DNA from: Chrysopilus asiliformis
Lineage: Eukaryota > Arthropoda > Insecta > Diptera > Rhagionidae
NCBI GenBank assembly: GCA_964034945.1
Contig: OZ035962.1
Span: 49,593,931 to 49,657,930, forward strand
Reading direction: 5' to 3'
Length of the DNA: 64,000 nt
The notes under the pieces are model-generated. The model did not search any database and was not told where the DNA came from. It saw nothing but the letters and a program-made list of their open reading frames with translations. Positions within the stretch are counted from its first letter, which is position 1, and each line of letters starts with the position of its first letter. Shown here in pieces: positions 1 to 10,760 of the stretch. Made by a program: the position numbers and the translations under genes.

Positions 1-880
1 AGACTTTTTGGTTTCTTATATGAAGTACGTAGTATCAAAAGTATTGTACGTACAGGAAATTTTAAGCTTTTTATTTAACAGAGTATTTATTCTCAAAAAG
101 TCTAGTTTATCCTTAGATCCTTACACATCCTTGGACAATTTTTATGTGACAAATTTAAGAAATATTAAGAGGTATTCATTTCGAATTGCGGTCAAATTAA
201 AAATGCTTGATTGCATCCTAAAATGTGGCCTTTAGGCAATCGCCATAAAAAAAGGCAGATTTATAGGCGTGAGAAGGAGTGGTCAAATCTAATTAAGTTG
301 GATGGAAGAGTTGTGTAAGAGTTTTTCTAGCATTTATAATTTTTTGACCTTACTCACCGTTTTCCAGAGAATCTCAAAAATATTTTCATTTGAACGAGAG
401 TTTCTGGAAGGGTTGGATTAATTTTGCTCATCATCGAACTTAGTTTTCATTTTTTGAGAAAAGCTCTTTGTCAAATTTAAAGTTCCTAGCCAAACCTAGC
501 ACCCGGAATCGTACCCCTCAGAAAGCGTAATAGGTCTCTAGTATATAGATGAACATTTCAACTAACAGTTGTTTTTGGGTCAAGGAATCGTGAAATGAGT
601 TTTGATTCGGTAATCTTTGTACAAATTTATGAAACGAATGTTAAGTACACAAAACTCATATTTTTGGTCGCGCAAGTCTAATCGTCAGGCACACGGCAAT
701 TGATAAGATCAATCATGTCTCAGTGACTGTCATCAACTGACCCTTATGGCTGGATATGGCTCTTTTTTATTAAAGTATTTTGAATATAACCAAAAGACCC
801 CATCGCCCAGTTCTCAACACAAAATTTTAACATTTTAAATGTTTTTTTGTGCGATATGGATTTTTTTTGCTCCTTTATAA
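1..880. other. No recognisable gene
   Basis: AT-rich DNA with only short chance frames. I see no splice-bounded exon, terminal repeat or known protein motif. It borders a decayed LINE fragment at about 905. Confidence 0.5.
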
Positions 881-904
881 TTTATGAAAGTAATGACATC
901 TCAC

Positions 905-1085
905 TCTCTCTTTCGGCGCTACTAATGTCTCTCACCAGAGACAGAGATCCCTACACAGTCTTATCAATTTATTTGGGATACCGAGATCTCTCATGACTTT
1001 ATAAAGTTCTACCCTGACTAGGCTATCATAGGAGGTTTTAAAGTCTATGAATATGTGTATTACTTATCTCGCATGCGTAGAGTGC
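905..1085 (-). pseudogene. Non-LTR retrotransposon reverse transcriptase fragment
   Basis: On the minus strand about 40 codons read through the second conserved RT block: IFIDFKTSYDSL followed by a GIPNKLIRL segment. This matches the F-x-DFK-x-AYDS catalytic-aspartate block and the helix after it in non-LTR RTs. The frame runs into a stop after the LCLW segment, and no flanking RT blocks are readable. The wording differs from the Jockey-type fragment next to it, so it is probably a relic of a different LINE. No function remains. Confidence 0.7.
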
Positions 1086-1090
1086 ATAGT

Positions 1091-1545
1091 CTATCTGATA
1101 CAGCTTGAAATCCGATAACAGTAAATAAGAATCGGTTTTATCAACTGCTTATATAAGAGCATCCTTGTCATTGGAGAAAGCATGCTTTTCGGGTGCATTA
1201 ACGAGGCGATAGACATATAAGCTTTATTGGCTTTTCTTAGGGATTCCTTAACATGGTCATTGAACTTTAAGAGCTTATTAAAATTGACACCCAGATATCT
1301 AATCTTATCCTTGGGCCGAAGTTCTCGACCACCCAGAGAGATAGAGAGGTTAGAACATATTTTGGCAGTACCCGATGGACCCCTTCCAGACGCGTTTCTA
1401 AAGTGAATTAGCTTTGACTTATTACTATTAATTGCAATGCCCCATGAGTCATAATGCTCCTTGATCTCATCCAGATGGAGCTGCACAAAACGGGCAGCGA
1501 CTTTTGGATCTCTGTTTGACGAAAAAATATCAATTGTTGCCTAAT
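1091..1545 (-). pseudogene. Jockey-type LINE reverse transcriptase fragment
   Basis: The 131-codon frame at 1091-1486 carries the end of the RT palm and the thumb: IAINSNKSKLIHF, then RYLGVNFNKLLKFNDHVKE, then a helical tail ending ILIYCYR. Reading further upstream in the same frame gives FSSNRDPKVAARFVQLHLDE, preceded by a degraded YADD box containing a stop. The order YADD-like box, N-x-x-K-S-K-x-x-x-F, YLGV, H is that of Jockey-clade ORF2. It is truncated at both ends and dead. Confidence 0.8.
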
Positions 1546-1659
1546 ATAGCGTAGAGTTGTTGAAATTTTATGAGTACCAAACGAATTTAACACTCGTATT
1601 TTTTTAAAGTTGTTCAATTTAACATGCTTTTGACTGAAATATGAGATTCGAACAAAAAG

Positions 1660-2660
1660 AAATAAAAAAAAAAATTTTAAAAAAAGCTTTTATTAAAAAA
1701 AATGCACTAAAAAGAAAAAAATAATTTTCTGGACGCTGTGTATCACAAATATAAAAGCTTTTAAAAAGCGAGATAAATGTTTATTTTATTGTTTTATGCT
1801 TTATCTCGCTTTTTAAAAGCTTTTATATTTGTGATACACAGCGTCCAGAAAATTATTTTTTTCTTTTTAGTGCATTTTTTTAAAAAAAAGCTTTTTTTAA
1901 AAAAAAAATTTTTATTTTTTTTTATTTTGTTCTTTTTAGTCTTCGAATATATAGCTTTACATTTGAGATGTCCTTACAGGCTTTTTAACTTGAGAATCGT
2001 ATTCAGCGAACCCCAAAACCCACAGAATATATTTTTTCCCGGAACAATTGAGAAAAAGGATAATCACGTTATCCTTATAGGACCTTCCGTCGTCATTACA
2101 GACTTTTTAACTTGAGAATCGTATTCAGCGACCCCAAAAACCCCAGAATAGATTTTTTTCCGGAAAATTTGGAGAAAAGGATAATCTTGTTATCCTTACA
2201 GGACATTCCGTTATCCTTACAGACTTTTTAATGACAGATTCGGATTCAGCGACCCCAAAAACCCAAGAATAGATTTTTTTCCGGAAAATTTGGAGAAAAG
2301 GATAATCACGTTATCCTTACAGGATCTTCCGTTATCCTTACTGACTTTTTAATGACAGATTCGGATTCAGCGACCCCAAAAACCCCCAGAATAGATTTTT
2401 TTCCGTAAAATTTGGAGAAAAGGATAATCACGTTATCCTTACAGGACCTTCTCTTATCCTTACAAGGACGAAGTAGTGAAAATATTGTATTGTCATCGGA
2501 CTTATATAAGTGTACAAAATTTCAAGTGAATCGGATGAGTGGAAGTGGGTCAAAATTTGATTGCAAGATTTGACCCCGACAAACAAAAAAACAAACAAAC
2601 AAACAAACAAACAAACAAACAGACAGACAAGATAGCGAGCTAAATAAAAGCTTTTAAAAA
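1660..2660 (+). mobile_element. Family A Helitron-like element, copy 1
   Basis: Three parts in order: a long perfect-looking palindrome (about 1666-1905); about four tandem copies of a roughly 122-bp unit with the core CAGCGACCCCAAAAACCC and TTATCCTTACAGGACCTTCCG (about 2000-2470); and a single-copy end with a CAAA/CAGA microsatellite closing on GCTAAATAAAAGCTTTTAAA. The same architecture recurs at 42930, 44945 and 47827, and partly at 62904. A microsatellite, a tandem core and a terminal hairpin without coding capacity resemble non-autonomous Helentron/DINE-1-like elements. That class assignment is inference. Confidence 0.75.
1666..1905. repeat. Terminal palindrome of family A
   Basis: Two inverted arms of roughly 105 bases flank a loop of about 25 bases. 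Each arm contains TTTTCTGGACGCTGTGTATC, an AAAGCGAGATAAA block and TGCACTAAAAAG. Arms this close to identical would form a very stable cruciform or hairpin RNA. Confidence 0.9.
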
Positions 2661-3478
2661 TAATTTCTAGACATTGTTTGAAAATTTCATGGTTATGGTC
2701 AGGAAATAAGATTCAAATCCTTATGCTAGTTTTCCTAGAAAAGTACCGTGTCCGCATTCTGTCTTTCCCACTGAAAAATAATATATTTGTCTCTTTCTAG
2801 TTTTCTGCAAAATTTTATGACGTCTGTTACCAAATTTTTTTTCGTGTAAAAATTAGAAGAAAAATAACCATTTACCACATAAATTTTTTCCAATAATCAA
2901 TTTTTTTTCCAATAATACAAATTCTTGATTTCGGAAATCTTATAGCAAATTTTATTAATATTTCTAATAGCAAATTTTATTATTTCATACAAATGTTTCA
3001 AAATTACCCGCTTATAAAATCAAAATTGCATGCCAGACACACACATAACATGTCATGCCTTAATAAGATTTCACTGGGTTTTTTTTTTTATTAATAATCA
3101 TGCCTTAAAAGGTTTCACTGGAATCTTAGGAAAAAAATATTGATGAAATCGGGCGAAAAGTGAAATCGGGTTTTCAAAAGTGGTACTTAGAAAAAGTGTA
3201 CGCGTTTTAAAAGTGGTTTTTGTGAAAGAAGGGCATTAAAGTAATACCCTCGTGTGATTTTGAAATTGGATCAAAGTGTTAAACGCAAATAAAGTGCAAA
3301 AACGTCCAACGTTTGACGTTTCTCAACTAGTGTTCCACAAAGTAATGCTTTTGTAGTTTGGTCCTCAACACATGCCAACTACCGTCAGCATTGATTACGT
3401 ACTAAAAAAATAAATTGCACAAAATTATTTGTTTTTCTTTTTTTGTTGATTTCCAATTTAAAATTCAAATTTCAATAG
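2661..3478. other. No recognisable gene
   Basis: AT-rich unique sequence between a family A element and a small foldback. I find no motif worth assigning. Confidence 0.45.
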
Positions 3479-3588
3479 CCCGGTTTACACTTGGCGACTG
3501 TTGCTGGCAAAAAAAGTTTTTATGGGCAAGAAAAGCGAGGGAAGGAGTTTCCCATAAACAAAAACTGTTGCCAAGTGTAAAACGGTTC
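3479..3588. mobile_element. Small foldback MITE
   Basis: An imperfect palindrome of about 110 bp. GGTTTACACTTGGC with TGTTGCTGGCAAAAA on one side pairs with AAAAACTGTTGCCAAGTGTA on the other; a short GC-richer loop lies between. No coding capacity. The superfamily is not evident. Confidence 0.55.
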
Positions 3589-3625
3589 TTAAAAAAAGTT
3601 TTTAGGTTTTCATAAGTAGGGGAAA

Positions 3626-4215
3626 CATGGCCAAAATGACATACTGTTTTCTTTTTCGATAACAACTCTTTTGTTTTAAGAAAAAACAATCTGATAATTC
3701 ACAAATTAATTCTTTGGTTCAATACCAATTCATATTCCATACCATTTAACTTAAGAAAATGCAAATAAAAAAAATATGAGTCAAAATTCGGAGACCTACG
3801 AAAGTTCGCTTTGTTCATACCTATGGCCAAAACGACATATAAACTATGGACAAAATGACATATCGAAATGACATGAGTAATTACACACATAGTACACAAA
3901 TAAATTTTTTTTCCTCCTTTAGCGCATCGGCGCAGCAAGTATTCCTCCTTTGGCGTATCGGCGCAGGAAGCCCAGCGAAAACATGTCATACATTGTACCC
4001 AAGTCTCACCAGGTTTGAATAAAGGTCGTTGCAATAAATGCAGGGACAGTAATTTTCATCCTCGTTGTCAGCAGCAAAGTCTTCATTATCAATGTCGTCC
4101 ATAAAAAAAGCTTTGGTGACCTTCCTTTTCTTCTTTTTGGGTGGATTTTCCGGTGCATACCTGTGTCGTTTTGTCCATATTATCAGTATGTCATTTTGTC
4201 CATATACTATAATTG
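3626..4215. mobile_element. DNA transposon remnant with ATGGCCAAAATGACATA ends
   Basis: The left side has ATGGCCAAAATGACATACTG and a repeat of it near 3825. The right side has two inverted copies of the same motif (ATGGACAAAATGACATACTG and a variant with ACGAC) at about 4160-4205. Between them lies a minus-strand transposase tail. It is a short, internally deleted copy. Exact ends and target duplication cannot be fixed because a family F element abuts it at about 4230. Confidence 0.6.
3885..4150 (-). pseudogene. Transposase C-terminal tail with PHD-like zinc module
   Basis: Two overlapping minus-strand frames join into one tail. A basic run PPKKKKRKV (possible nuclear localisation signal) is followed by an acidic stretch, YCPCIYCN, then after a frameshift near 4015 WVQCMTCFRWASCAD and a final RRCA. 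The spacing of Cys pairs around WVQC-x2-C-x2-W is that of the PHD-like tail on some pogo-related and other insect transposases. The catalytic core is absent, the last Cys pair is damaged and the frame is broken. Assignment to a named superfamily is uncertain. Confidence 0.5.
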
Positions 4216-4229
4216 AGACTTTCATATAA

Positions 4230-5127
4230 AAATATCAGTTGTGGTCAACACAAAACTTTCTTCTACAAAATCTACGACCCTGTGCAATTTACGTTATAGC
4301 CCTGTCGTATTGTCAACCTAATACAACCTCCCAATAAATTGTTGGTTCATCCAAAAATATCAAAAACGTACAAAATTTGAGATAACTTGAGAACTGTAAA
4401 AGATATCAATTTACGGTAAATGGCAAAAATGTAGAAAATGTTAACATCTTTAATTATTCTTTTAACTGATTTGTCGAAAAACCGTTAGTTTGCAAATTAT
4501 TCGCAAAAATATGATTTTTTACATATTAATGAAAATATCTCAATAACGGTAAAAGATAACGGATAACGGTAAGAAACAAAATTGTGCAGAATGCCATTCT
4601 CATTAATTCACTTCATACATTCAGTTAGCAAAAACCCGTTAGTTTTCGAGATAATCGCAAAAAACTGTTTTTTTTTTTTTTTGGAAATAACGGTTTATCT
4701 CGATAACAGGTTGAGATATCGAGTTATAGCTAAAGACAAAAGTGTGGGAAATTTTATTTTCTCCAAATTTTGTCATACTTAAGGCCACTAAAAACGTGTA
4801 GTTTGGGAGTAAATCGAGAAAAACGAAATTGCGATTTTTGAAAAACCGCCATTTTGGATACTTCCGGTTAACGGATTTCCACCAAAAGTTGATAGGATCG
4901 TCCCATTTCAGGACCCAACATGCCTATAAAATTTCATGGCGCTAGCTCTACTAGTTTTTGAGAAATCTTGTACACAGACTGACAGACAGACAGACTGACA
5001 GACAGAAAGATATTTTTTAAATATGACTCCAATCGACTCAGGAGTGATCGGGAAATGTTTTTTAGGCAAAATTAAGAGGTCGAAATTTTTCATGAATACA
5101 ATACTTTATTATACTCCGTAGAAGAAA
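4230..5127 (-). mobile_element. Family F interspersed element, copy 1
   Basis: Nearly the whole segment is repeated in reverse orientation at 25632-26552. Read on the minus strand it starts TACTTTCTTCTACGGAGTAT, has a CTGT-type microsatellite followed by a block ending GCCATGAAATTTTATAGGCA, and ends near TTGTGTTGACCACAACTGAT. Non-coding; the microsatellite followed by GAAATTTTR resembles DINE-1/MINE-like elements. Confidence 0.7.
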
Positions 5128-5849
5128 GTAAAAAAATATTGAAAGCTAACGGTTTTTTTTTAACAAACAAGTTTTTTTCGAAAACAACATAGCATTGTAT
5201 GGTCTTGCTAAAACATAAACAATTTAAAAAAAAAGAAAAGTTACCGAAAATTGAAAAAATGAGATCACTTAAAAAAAACTTTGGCTAAACTTTACTTTAG
5301 GGGCGCGGTTGACTAGGAAATGGATTTAAAAAATAAAAAAAAATTTAGTCGCTCGGCCATAGGGGGGAGCCGGGAGCCCCCCAAAGTTTTTTCGAAAAAA
5401 CTACAAACGGCTATAATTTGTTTGTTTTTTGACCGATTTTAAAACTGTAAACGCCAAAAGATGTCACTCAAAGAGTTCTTTCCAAAAAGTGTTTGTTTGC
5501 CCCCACCCAATACAAAATACGCCAACGGCACTGAAAACAAAAAAATTCTCTAAAATGTATTTTTTTGGACTCCGGAGCTCTCAAAATGCACCACCCCTTG
5601 GCGGTGGTAGACGGAGCACCGGGACCTACATTGTATATAAATAATCCAACACGGCTTTTTATGAGTTCCTAAATCCAAAGAAATACCTTGTACGACTTCT
5701 GAATGTCAAATTAACGCATTTCAGAGGGTGGGGGTTAGGGGGGTCACTGACCCCAGAAATACAAAAGTGGCTCAAAATACGTCTATTTCATACGCAGGGC
5801 AAGTTTTGCCATGCTGCTTGCATGTCAATCAAAAATAGTGGGTTTTGAT

Positions 5850-6040
5850 GAAAAAATAAGAAACCCGTTGCCCTGCTATTTCTAAAATTAATAGTTTTTG
5901 AAATATTGCAAAACGGCATAAGAAACGTTTCTTACGCAGGGCAATTATTTATTTGCCCTGCATTTCATACGCAGGGCAGTATAAACCTGCCCTGCGTTTC
6001 TTAAGCAGGACAAAATCACCTGCTAACACGAGAATGGCAA
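5850..6040. repeat. GCCCTGC-rich inverted repeat cluster
   Basis: Several direct and inverted copies of a CTGCCCTGCGTTTCTTA-like word occur here, enclosed by CCCGTTGCC and GGCAACGGG. The same cluster lies in the right arm at about 35235-35430. It could fold into multiple hairpins; no known element class is recognised. Confidence 0.6.
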
Positions 6041-6310
6041 CGGGAATATAAAATTTTTACCGAAATACACTCATTATTAATTTCCGAGTTTTAGCCTCCC
6101 GAAATCTCAGATTTTTGAAAAACAGTTTTACTTTTTTCCCAAGATGTGAACCTTAATGAAACAAATTTTTGGATCATTTCCAAGTTTATTTTTTTCCCAA
6201 GATGTGAACCTTAATGAAACAATTGATAAATTAATTCTAAAAATAACTCAAACCTTTCAACGTCAATTACACGTATTGAATCTTAACCTAAACTCTTTTA
6301 AGTAAATGTG

Positions 6311-6370
6311 TGGTGTAGAGGGGAAGACGATGGATTCGGAACCGGGGGTGTGAGTTCGATTCCCATCCAA
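6311..6370 (+). repeat. tRNA-like (pol III box A/B) sequence, left arm
   Basis: GTGGTGTAGAGGGGAAG resembles an internal box A and, 30-odd bases on, GAGTTCGATTCCC fits box B (GGTTCRANYCC), followed by CATCCAAT and a T run. The overall wording is closest to a serine-type tRNA. The anticodon stem does not pair, so this is a tRNA pseudogene or SINE head, not a working tRNA. Confidence 0.5.
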
Positions 6371-6701
6371 TATCTTTTTTGCATTTTTTATATGAATTGT
6401 GCTTTTAACCGTTTGTGGACCAGGAAGTGACACCAATAAATCAATAACCATGACTTTTTTATACACTTTCTGTATTGAGGAGTGGCAGCACTGAATCGAT
6501 ATTACTGTGTCAAAATAATTATTTAAAAATTTTTGCAAAAAACCTAATAAAAGGCCAAAGATTTACATAATAGTGCATTAGCTAACAGATTATAAAGGCT
6601 ACAAACTGGATAAAAGAAGTCGAGCAGATCTTTCACCATCCTCGCCAGATTCATCAAAGGTAAATAAAAAAATCAAATCGTGCAATCCAACAACAACAAC
6701 A

Positions 6702-7439
6702 ATGGGCATTGATAATGATAAACTAGTCAGTGATGTGCCGATGGCTGCATTGATGGATGCGATGGGAAATATGATCAAAGGAGCTATGAATGACATTCGT
6801 GAAGATTTAAAAAACATCTCAACAGAAGTAAAAAAATTGCGCGAAGAAAATAACTCTTTACGACACCAGGTGGAGGAGTTGAAAACACAGCAAACAAGGA
6901 ACCAAAATCGAATTAACATTCTAGAGTCTAACTGCAAACGAAATAATTTGGTATTTAGAGGAATAGAATGTAGCACTGACCCAAACGCCGCCGTGTTGAA
7001 AGTGTGCAAAGACTTATTGTTATTGAACGCTGTGGAGATAAAAAGCGCCCGAAAAATCGCCATCTATGGGAACAAGATGAATGTAGTGGCAGAGTTGCCA
7101 AATGATCAAATGGTTACAAAGATTTTAAAGTCAGCAAAAAATTTGAAAAACACCAAAATTAGTATCGAAAGAGATCTAACTACCGAAGGATTAGAAAAGA
7201 GAGCTGCAATGATATCATTAAAACAACAAATATTACAGATTGATAAATCTAAATTGATTGTTGTGCGAAATGAGCGTATGAAAATAGGGGAGAAATGGTT
7301 ACACTGGGGAAAGGATAATCAACTGGTTTCCGACAATAAATGCGGCGAGGAAATTTTAAAAATGATATATAATAGAGACTTGAAAATTGAATTAGACTAT
7401 AATATTTTGAAATCGAAAGCTAATAGAAGTAATATATAG
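6702..7439 (+). CDS. LINE ORF1, coiled-coil RNA-binding protein
   Basis: 245 residues. An N-terminal segment is followed by a strong heptad-like coiled coil at about residues 30-75 (KKLREENNSLRHQVEELK). Next comes KRNNLVFRGI at about residues 83-92, the first strand of an RRM-like fold in L1-type (transposase_22-like) ORF1 proteins, then a basic C-terminal domain. Such proteins trimerise, coat the element RNA and act as nucleic-acid chaperones. Translation starts at ATG 6702, about 230 bases into the element. The TAG stop at 7437-7439 is in the same frame as ORF2, and that frame stays open after it. Confidence 0.85.
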   Translation: MGIDNDKLVSDVPMAALMDAMGNMIKGAMNDIREDLKNISTEVKKLREENNSLRHQVEELKTQQTRNQNRINILESNCKRNNLVFRGIECSTDPNAAVLKVCKDLLLLNAVEIKSARKIAIYGNKMNVVAELPNDQMVTKILKSAKNLKNTKISIERDLTTEGLEKRAAMISLKQQILQIDKSKLIVVRNERMKIGEKWLHWGKDNQLVSDNKCGEEILKMIYNRDLKIELDYNILKSKANRSNI

Positions 7440-10400
7440 GAAAAAATCGTCTGTCGTGGAAATTTAAAAATAAGAAATTTGTATGAACAGAATTTAACAA
7501 ATTGTAGTGTGAATGATAGCAAAAATGATAGGAATATAAGAATTATGTGTTATAATGTACATGGTTTAGAAAATAAAACATTTTATTCTGAATTTTTTAA
7601 TTATATTAGAAAGTGTGATATATTTATACTATTGGAAACGCATGTCACTTCAGAAAAGTTTGAAAGATTTGAGAAATTTTTTGGTGGATTTCATTTACAC
7701 TGGGTCGAAGCTTATAGAAGAAGTAGCTACGGGAGGGCAATTGGAGGATATGTTTTTGGATTCAGGAAATACTTAAAAGATAAGGGCTTCAAAGTCAAAA
7801 TTATGAAAAACGGAGTTGTAAATATAATCAAATTAGGAGCTGGAAGCAAAAACATCAATATTATACCAACTTATATACGCGGAGAAAATTGGTCAGAGGA
7901 ATTTCAAGAAATCCACAACTTTTTCTACGATCAGGAAGTACAGAATGTAATTATAATAGGAGATTTGAATGTAAGAATTGGAGATTTATCGCAGGATCCC
8001 GATCATCTAATCTCAACCGATATCTGCGATTTTAAAAATCGAACATCAAAGGACAAAATTGTAAATAAGAATGGAAAAGATTTTATGGAACTCTGTGAAG
8101 ATTTTGGTTTATTTGTGCTAAATGGAGCTACAGATGGTGATAGGAATGGAGAGTTCACCTTCGTATCTACTGTGGGCAGCTCTGTAAACGACATTTGTGC
8201 TATCTCGAGAGAGATAATCCCAAACGTTAATAGCTTTTTTGTGGAGGAAGCAGTCTGGTCCGATCACTTGCCAATAGTCTTAGATTTAAATTTTAAAACT
8301 AATAATGAGAAGCGAATCACCGAATGTATGAAACTAATACCAGCTTTGAAATGGAACGATGGAGAAAAGGATTTGTTTCAAAAAAATTTGAATGAAAATT
8401 TAGAAGGACTGGTGATAGAAAAAGGAGTTGAAAATATCGCAATTAGTGATCTAACCAATATAATAAAGAGCAGTGTTAGGAAGCGAGACAACCAGCAATT
8501 TTTCACGGCAAAGCAGAAGTGGTTTGATGCAACCTGTGAGAATTCAAGAAGAAAATCCTTTAAATATCTCAATATGTGGAGAAAAACAAATGATCCGGAA
8601 ATGAGGCGAAAATACATCGAATCAAATAAAAAATTCAAAGAAATTTGCACTCAAAAACGATTGGAGTATTACGAACAAATCGAGGCTACAATAAATAACG
8701 TTCGAGATAGCAAGGACTGGTGGCAAATGGCTAAAATACTAAAAAATGAAAAATTTTCCAAAGGATCTGAAGTTAATGCTTTTGACTTTAGAAATTACTT
8801 TCAGCAACTATTAAATCCTCCAGCTTTTGCGGTAGACATACAATATGCAGCACCTTATATTAAAGTGGCAGATCTTGATTCGGAAATTACCGCTGATGAA
8901 CTAATGGTCGTCTTAGCTAAAGTTAAGTTGAGTAAAGCGCCAGGGGAAGACAGAGTTCCTTACGAATTTTTCAAAAACGCGACAAACGAATTTCACCGGC
9001 ATCTAGTCGCTTCTTACAACAAAATACTAAACACAAACGAGGTTGACAGATCCTTCTTAAAAAATTTAATTTTTCCAATATTCAAAAAAGGAGACAGAAA
9101 TGTTGCTTCAAATTACAGAGGAATATCCTTTATGAATTGCGCTGCAAAAATTATGATGGGAATAGTAAATAACCGTCTGGCGAGGTGGGTACAGGAAAAT
9201 GGGATACTCAATGAATACCAAGCGGGTTTTCGACCATCGTACTCAACTGTCGACAATATCTATAGTCTAGTTTCCATAAATCAGCTGAAATTTAAAGAAA
9301 AGAAGAAAGTGTATGCATTCTTTGTGGACTTTAAAGCTGCCTTCGATTGCATTCCACGGAAATCACTTCTATACAAATTGTACAATCTGGGCGTCTCTTC
9401 AAAAATAGTAAATCTAATTGGCAAACTATATGAAAATACAGAAGCTGCAATATGGGATGGAATTGAAACTTCTGATTATTTCAGCTCAGGTATGGGAGTC
9501 AAACAAGGATGCTTACTGTCACCGCTTCTATTTGCATTGTTTGTAAACGACCTACATGATCATTTGGGCGGCGGTTTGTATGTTGACGAAATATTAATCA
9601 GACTTTTGATGTATGCAGATGATATAGTGATCCTCGCCGATGACGTGGAAACCTTACAGAAAATGATAAACAATTTAGAGACATATTGCGATATGTGGAA
9701 TTTAACCATCAACATGGAAAAATCAAAAATCACGGTCTTCAGAAAAGCTGGAAAATTACGAGAAAACGAAAAATGGACTTTTAAAGACGCTGAAATTGAA
9801 ATTGTCAAAACATATGACTATTTAGGAGTGAAGCTAACGCCTGGACTATCATTTGCGGAGCATATCAAATCTCGAGACCAGAAAGCTAAACTGAATTTGA
9901 ATAGCACTTGGAGTAGTTTTCTTGGAAAGAAACATGTTAGTTTAGCTACAAAATGGAAACTTTTTAATTCCGTAACAAGAGCAATTCATTGCTATGCTAC
10001 AGAAGTGTGGGGCTTTAAATACTTCAAAGAAGTGGACAAATTACGAAGATATTTTATCAAAAGAGTGATTAATTTACCGAAGTTTACACCAAACTATGTA
10101 TTGAATTTGGAGACAGGAACCACAGAGTGTCATCTCTACACATTCCAAATGCACGTAAAATATATTACAAAGTCCTTGTTTGAATATGGCGAAGAAAGAT
10201 TACCACATCAGCTGTCAATAAAGATACTGAAAGAAAATATCTTCTGGTCAAAAGAGTGGCAGACACTGTCGGAGGGTCTTCTGATTAATTGGGAAATATT
10301 GGATCTTGCAACATGGAAACATAACACTAATATGATGTTACAGCAAATTAATCAAACACAGTTTAGTCAGGATATTCAAAATGCACTTGCCAGTAGCGAT

Positions 10401-10760
10401 CGGATATATAAACACCTTGATTTAACTAAAGGACCCATTTACTTCCAAAATTCAAATAATAGATCCAAAATCATGTGGATATGCAAAGCTCGCAGTGGAT
10501 TAATTGGATTAAATGCATCTACATTTCGATCAGCAAATCAACGGATCTGCTCCCTGTGTAATCTAGGAGAAGAGAAAGATATAAAGCATTTTTTAGGAAA
10601 GTGTCCAATCTTGAAAGAATTGAGAACGTTATATCTGGGGAAAAAACAACTAGAAGATTTTGAAATCATAAATATTTTAAATGGAGTGAATGCAGAAGAT
10701 TTTGAGAATTTATATAGATATGTAGTCACGGCTTTTTATTATAGAAACGAGTTCATATGA
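7440..10760 (+). CDS. LINE ORF2, endonuclease-reverse transcriptase
   Basis: Open from the codon after the ORF1 stop to 10760. The first in-frame ATG is 7545. From there: an exonuclease-endonuclease-phosphatase domain with IMCYNVHGL, LLETHV, IIGDLNVRIGD and SDHLPIVLDL; RT blocks KAPGEDRVPYEFFK, FKKGDRNVASNYRGIS, FFVDFKAAFD, GVKQGCLLSPLLF and MYADDIVILAD (YADD near 9612); a thumb with YLGVKL; and a C-terminal zinc knuckle CSLC-x13-H-x4-C-like near 10547. All catalytic residues I can place are present. The endonuclease nicks target DNA and the RT primes from the nick. Starting at 7545 would leave almost no N-terminal extension before the first endonuclease strand, so expression by readthrough of the UAG or by reinitiation are both possible. 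Confidence 0.95.
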   Translation, partial: EKIVCRGNLKIRNLYEQNLTNCSVNDSKNDRNIRIMCYNVHGLENKTFYSEFFNYIRKCDIFILLETHVTSEKFERFEKFFGGFHLHWVEAYRRSSYGRAIGGYVFGFRKYLKDKGFKVKIMKNGVVNIIKLGAGSKNINIIPTYIRGENWSEEFQEIHNFFYDQEVQNVIIIGDLNVRIGDLSQDPDHLISTDICDFKNRTSKDKIVNKNGKDFMELCEDFGLFVLNGATDGDRNGEFTFVSTVGSSVNDICAISREIIPNVNSFFVEEAVWSDHLPIVLDLNFKTNNEKRITECMKLIPALKWNDGEKDLFQKNLNENLEGLVIEKGVENIAISDLTNIIKSSVRKRDNQQFFTAKQKWFDATCENSRRKSFKYLNMWRKTNDPEMRRKYIESNKKFKEICTQKRLEYYEQIEATINNVRDSKDWWQMAKILKNEKFSKGSEVNAFDFRNYFQQLLNPPAFAVDIQYAAPYIKVADLDSEITADELMVVLAKVKLSKAPGEDRVPYEFFKNATNEFHRHLVASYNKILNTNEVDRSFLKNLIFPIFKKGDRNVASNYRGISFMNCAAKIMMGIVNNRLARWVQENGILNEYQAGFRPSYSTVDNIYSLVSINQLKFKEKKKVYAFFVDFKAAFDCIPRKSLLYKLYNLGVSSKIVNLIGKLYENTEAAIWDGIETSDYFSSGMGVKQGCLLSPLLFALFVNDLHDHLGGGLYVDEILIRLLMYADDIVILADDVETLQKMINNLETYCDMWNLTINMEKSKITVFRKAGKLRENEKWTFKDAEIEIVKTYDYLGVKLTPGLSFAEHIKSRDQKAKLNLNSTWSSFLGKKHVSLATKWKLFNSVTRAIHCYATEVWGFKYFKEVDKLRRYFIKRVINLPKFTPNYVLNLETGTTECHLYTFQMHVKYITKSLFEYGEERLPHQLSIKILKENIFWSKEWQTLSEGLLINWEILDLATWKHNTNMMLQQINQTQFSQDIQNALASSDRIYKHLDLTKGPIYFQNSNNRSKIMWICKARSGLIGLNASTFRSANQRICSLCNLGEEKDIKHFLGKCPILKELRTLYLGKKQLEDFEIINILNGVNAEDFENLYRYVVTAFYYRNEFI

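Noticed and set aside
4908..5093. Frame MKNFDLLILPKKHFPITPES found twice
   Set aside because: It lies in the microsatellite part of family F and reads CLSVCLSV; shared because the element is repeated, not because it codes.
6263..6538. Working tRNA gene
   Set aside because: Box A/B words are present but the cloverleaf does not close, so I list it only as tRNA-like.
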